From positions 44,898,602-44,962,601 of the forward strand of contig OX387185.1 in assembly GCA_947561395.2 (NCBI GenBank): DNA of 64,000 bases, in the 5' to 3' direction. Both the position numbers and the translations under genes were made by a program. The stretch comes from Buxus sempervirens (taxonomy: Eukaryota; Streptophyta; Magnoliopsida; Buxales; Buxaceae). Below are positions 60,235 through 64,000 of this stretch, piece after piece. The notes under the pieces are model-generated. The model was given only the letters and a program-made list of their open reading frames with translations. It was not told the origin of the DNA and ran no database searches. Position 1 is the first letter of the stretch. Each line of letters begins with the position of its first letter.

Positions 60235-61440
60235 GAGTAATTCCCAAGTATACCCATGGTACCCCAAAGTTTACCCCAGGTACCCTCTCGGATAACACTA
60301 GTGTATACCCCAAAATACTCCCAAGAATACTTAAAGTAATTCCTAAGAGCACCCAAGGTACCTCCTAAGTGTACCCAAATTATCCCCTAAAAATACTTAA
60401 AGTAACTCTTAAGAATACCCAAGGTACCTCTCAAGTGTACCTTAAGTATCTTCCAAGAATACCCAAATAACCTCTCAAGTATACCCCAGGTACCCCACTT
60501 CTATACCCAAGGTACACCCAAGTGTTACCCAAGGTACCCTCATTATATACCCAAGGTATGCCCGAGTATTACCCAAGGTACCACCAAAGTATTACTTAAA
60601 GTACCCCCAAATTATACCTAAGGTACCCCTGTGTACACCTAAGGTATTTCATCATTTCACCTAAGGTACCCTACTTTAATTACCTAAGGTAGCCTTGTTT
60701 GCCTAATGTACCCCTGTGTTTCTCTAAGGTATCCTCTTGTGTTTGTCTAAGGTACCCCACATGTATACCTAAAATACCCCCTTATATTACCTAAGGCACC
60801 TCACTCATATTGGCTAAGGTACCCCACTGTTTTGCCCAAGGTACCCCATTCGAATACCTAAAGTACTCCTAATTATACCTAAGGTACCTCACTTGTATTA
60901 CCTAAGGTATCCCTTTATTTTAACTAAGGTACCCTACTGTTTTACTTAAAGTACTCCTTGTTTACTTAAGGTACATTCCCTTATACATCTAAGGTACCTC
61001 TTTTATATAACTAAAGTACCTCCAATATACCTAAGGTACACCCTTGTATTTCCTAGAGATACTCCTCTCATATAAGTAAGGTACCCCTACTGTTTTAACT
61101 AGGGTACACCCCCTATATAGCCAAAGTATCCCTTTTGTCTAACTAAAGTAACCCCTATATAAGTAAGGTAACCCCTCACTATTTTGCCTAAGGTATAACC
61201 CCTTCTATAGCTAAGGTACCCCCCCTCATATAACTAAGGTACACCTCTTCTATAGTTAAGTACCCTCCTCAATATAACTGAGGTACACCTCCCAAGCATT
61301 CCTAAAGCATGCCTTTGAAGTGGCTAAGGCAAACACCCCACTTAACACTAAAGTACCCCCACTTAATACCAAGGTACCCCACTCAAATAACACTAAGGTA
61401 CCCCTGGTATGCTTTAGGTACACCCTAAGGTTTAGTTGAA
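60235..61440. repeat. Degenerate minisatellite built on (CT)AAGGTACCC
   Basis: Dozens of copies of AAGGTACC or close variants (AAAGTACC, AAGGTATC, AAGGTACA) recur every ~18-28 bases across 1.2 kb, separated by variable CT/AT-rich spacers. Spacing is irregular and units are diverged, so this is an old array. It gives many GGTACC (KpnI) sites. Confidence 0.85.
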
Positions 61441-62135
61441 TAAAAGCCTTGTTTAGGGGCAGATTTGAAAGACCCAAAACTTGGGCATATAAAAGGATGC
61501 CCTAATTTTTAATTAAATGTTTGAAAACCCATTTCTCTTATCTTGGATGTATAGAACAAGAGAGGAAGATTGTGAGCTCACTTGAAAGCTTGAGCAAGAG
61601 GAGGAAGAAGAAGAAAAGGAGAGCTATGAAAGAAGTTGTGTTTCTCTAGCAAACATGTAAGTAGCAAACCCTTCCAAACAAAATGAATTACCAACTTTCG
61701 TATTCTCTCTCTAAGGTTTGGTTTATTTGATGAAATGATCTTGCATGATGGTTTTGATTTCTAAAATTCGTAGGGTTTTGATTGTATGATAATCTTGTTG
61801 AGTTTTCCATTGATTTGCCATGGATTTCCAACTGTATTGATTATATTTCAGATTAGGGTTTGAGATTTGTGTTCATATGGATTTAGGATGAATCTTTGTT
61901 ATGGAAAGTGTTTTAAAGCATGGTGGGATGTTTTATGATAATCCTATTTGATGTTGGAAGTGTTGGAAATGATTTACATAAGTTTTGTGTTGAAAGTAAT
62001 CAAAATATTTCAAAATCCTGACCTTGCAATTAATCCTGAAAATTTACGATTAATCTTGAGCCAAACCCCTAAAAACTAGCCTCTATTATTTTAAATCGCA
62101 GCTCAGGATTAACCTGGGTGATTAATCCAGAACCT

Positions 62136-62285
62136 TAGTGCGCGAACGTTCAAAGGAAACGCGCGAACGTCAACCTTCAACGCGCACACGTTGCCTTGTT
62201 TATTTCCTTAACGCGCGTGCGCTGCCCTTGTGTATTACCTCAACGCCCGAACGTCCAAACCTCAATGTCCGCGCGTTGAAGCCTG
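62136..62285. repeat. Cluster of ACGCGCGAACGT-like motifs
   Basis: GCGCGAACGT, ACGCGCGAACGT, ACGCGCACACGT, ACGCGCGTGCGC, ACGCCCGAACGT and GTCCGCGCGTTG appear within 150 bases at ~20-30-base spacing, in otherwise AT-rich DNA. A CpG-dense island inside the LTR-like repeat. Confidence 0.75.
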
Positions 62286-64000
62286 TTTTTGAGAACTCTT
62301 CACCCTTTCTCTCCTCAACCCTCTTCCAAACAACCCAAGCCTTAGACAGAGCACCTTTACTTAAGTAAATGTCCTGTGTATTTATTGCTCTACTTACTTA
62401 AGTCTTTACATGTAAATAAGGTTTTACCCCCCATTTGGAACCAATAAAAATACTCCCAAGGCCCAATTCCCAACCAATAAAAAGTCAAATTTTCAGTTTG
62501 TGCCTAAATTTCCAGTTTTCCCGATTTTCAAAAATGGTCATTTTTTGAGTTTGATATCCAAACGAGTGATTCAGAAGCCCAGAAAATTCTAGATGATTTG
62601 TATACCCTCCAATAGACTACAACCAGAATTTGAGCCCCAAACTCCTTCTAAATTTGTCTAGAAAAATTTTACATCGAAAAGTCAACGTTTTTAACCAGAC
62701 TTAGAATATTTTTTAGGCCCAAAACTTTTTGTCTCGGAATCTATTGAATTTTGGTATGGTGACTTATGTAGGGATCCTAAGATTACTCCACTCAACCAAA
62801 ATGTGTTTTGAGGGTTTTACGATATTCGTTTTGATTTATTTGGATTTATGAAAACAAGGTTGAGAACTCTTTTGTGATTTGAATGATGAAGCTAAGGCTT
62901 CTTGTGGACTTGAAAAAATGGGCCGAGAGCCCATGGTAACTCGAAAGGCAGTGAGGCCTAGGGATTTAAAGAAAGGTGAACATGAGGTTCACTTGGTATG
63001 GTTTTGTACTTCAGACAAATGGTGCTTTTAGAAGATTGGTTTTACATAAACTATTTTACTGGTTTATCGTGAATTTGTATTGAGTCCAGTGGGCATAGAG
63101 ACGGTTATAGATCCATGGTCAATCTAGTTAGTGTATTAGTGATGGTTTGCCATGTTAACACCCCGAGCCACATGTGCGTACCACCGTGTGGGATCGGTAA
63201 GGCCTTTGTGTGGGATCGATGAGCTGCAGCGTGCTAGCCCATGCGTGGGTGCTCCACTCGTACGATGACCGTGCGCGGCTTCGACGACGGGTAGTGAGGT
63301 GGCAAACTGGCTAAGGGTGTTAACCCGATTTACAGACACGCTAATCCACGAGTCCTGCTAAGTCATGTTTGCAATATTTGATTGTTTTATGGAACTTATT
63401 TCATGTGTGATTTGATTGAGACATTTGACTTTGAATTTCACTTTATATCCGATTGAGTTGCTTTGTTTACATTCAGTACCTTATATTGCGATTATTGTCA
63501 TGATATTATAAAACTGCATAAACTGTTTCTATGCATGCATGTTTGCTGCTTACTGGGACTTTATATCTCATGTGTGCTTTGTTTTACCGGATTTGTTTTC
63601 AGATCCGCTTGGTGAGCCACGTACCGGGGCAGATATTGAGGGTGAGCTTGAGTGCAGACTTGAGGACTACTACCTCCCATAGTAGGGTTCTTTTTATGAT
63701 GTTGTATTTTTTTTTCTTGGGGATTGTATATGGGATGTGAATATCCTTTTTGGACTCATACTCTTGGGAGTTATCTTTTGTACATGTTTGTATATTTGGG
63801 AAAGAACTTGTGAGCAATTAGATGCCTTAGTTGTATTTTGCATACAAAGATATTATGTTTTGAAGATTATAATACAGATGATCTTTGTTAGATGAAAAAT
63901 TTTCATTCCATGCTTCTTTAGTTTATGCACTCTGATAATTACATTGTAATTGCCCAGGAAATTGTATTTATCAGGTTCTATTGGGCCCATATGTGGGTCT

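Larger units (their letters stand above)
59970..64000 (+). mobile_element. Long LTR-retrotransposon-like repeat, runs off right edge
   Basis: Begins TGTAAAACCCCGACCCGGAT, the typical start of a class of plant Ty3/gypsy-type LTRs. After the AAGGTACC minisatellite comes a TATA-like ATAAAAGGATG (61481) and a purine-rich leader. Further right are GGGATCGGTAAGGCC and ATCCGCTTGGTGAGCC, comparable in order to the minus-strand repeat at 36003-38913. No polyprotein, primer-binding site or second end is visible, so it could be a solo LTR, a 5' LTR, or another large non-coding element. At least 4.0 kb. Confidence 0.5.

Overview
The window is nuclear DNA of a flowering plant. It is AT-rich and intron-rich, with GT-AG introns that usually carry pyrimidine-rich acceptors. 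It holds plant-type genes (plastid biotin carboxyl carrier protein, mitochondrial processing peptidase beta, GH1 beta-glucosidases, alpha-expansins, a CYP85-clan P450, an F-box protein) and many plant transposon families. The gene structures and repeats look like a non-grass angiosperm. I cannot name the species. All gene models were spliced by eye; reading phase was checked across every junction listed.

Layout. 1-1.2 kb: the first two exons of a P450 on the minus strand, running off the left edge. 1.7-4.6 kb: a small Helitron, a hAT-type MITE and a promoter region. 6.25-7.0 kb: an intact F-box gene. 8.2-8.6 kb: a Mutator-like MITE. 9.6-14.8 kb: a 5.2-kb non-autonomous CACTA transposon that carries exons of an N-acetylglutamate synthase gene and a possible transposase scrap. 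17.2-23.0 kb and 28.2-33.6 kb: two intact 13-exon beta-glucosidase genes (BGLU40 clade) in direct tandem, with different transposons in their introns. 34.2-35.0 kb: a frameshifted alpha-expansin pseudogene (minus). 36.0-38.9 kb: an LTR-like repeat (minus). 39.5-41.8 kb: an intact alpha-expansin (plus). 43.5-47.1 kb: BCCP (minus), with a SINE in intron 2. 48.8-50.5 kb: a PIF/Harbinger-type element carrying the broken N-terminal exon of an ABF/AREB-type bZIP gene. 50.8-58.8 kb: MPP beta (minus), with LINE debris in its largest intron. 59.97 kb to the right edge: a long LTR-like repeat with a 1.2-kb degenerate minisatellite built on AAGGTACC.

The genes are ordinary host functions (secreted wall and glycoside enzymes, plastid fatty-acid synthesis, mitochondrial import processing) and form no operon-like system. 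The most notable content is the transposons: two different DNA transposons have each trapped host gene fragments, MITE boundaries can be fixed by exact or near-exact target duplications, and several Helitrons share one type of end. I found no CRISPR array, tRNA, rRNA or prokaryotic system, and nothing that I would call a new biological system.
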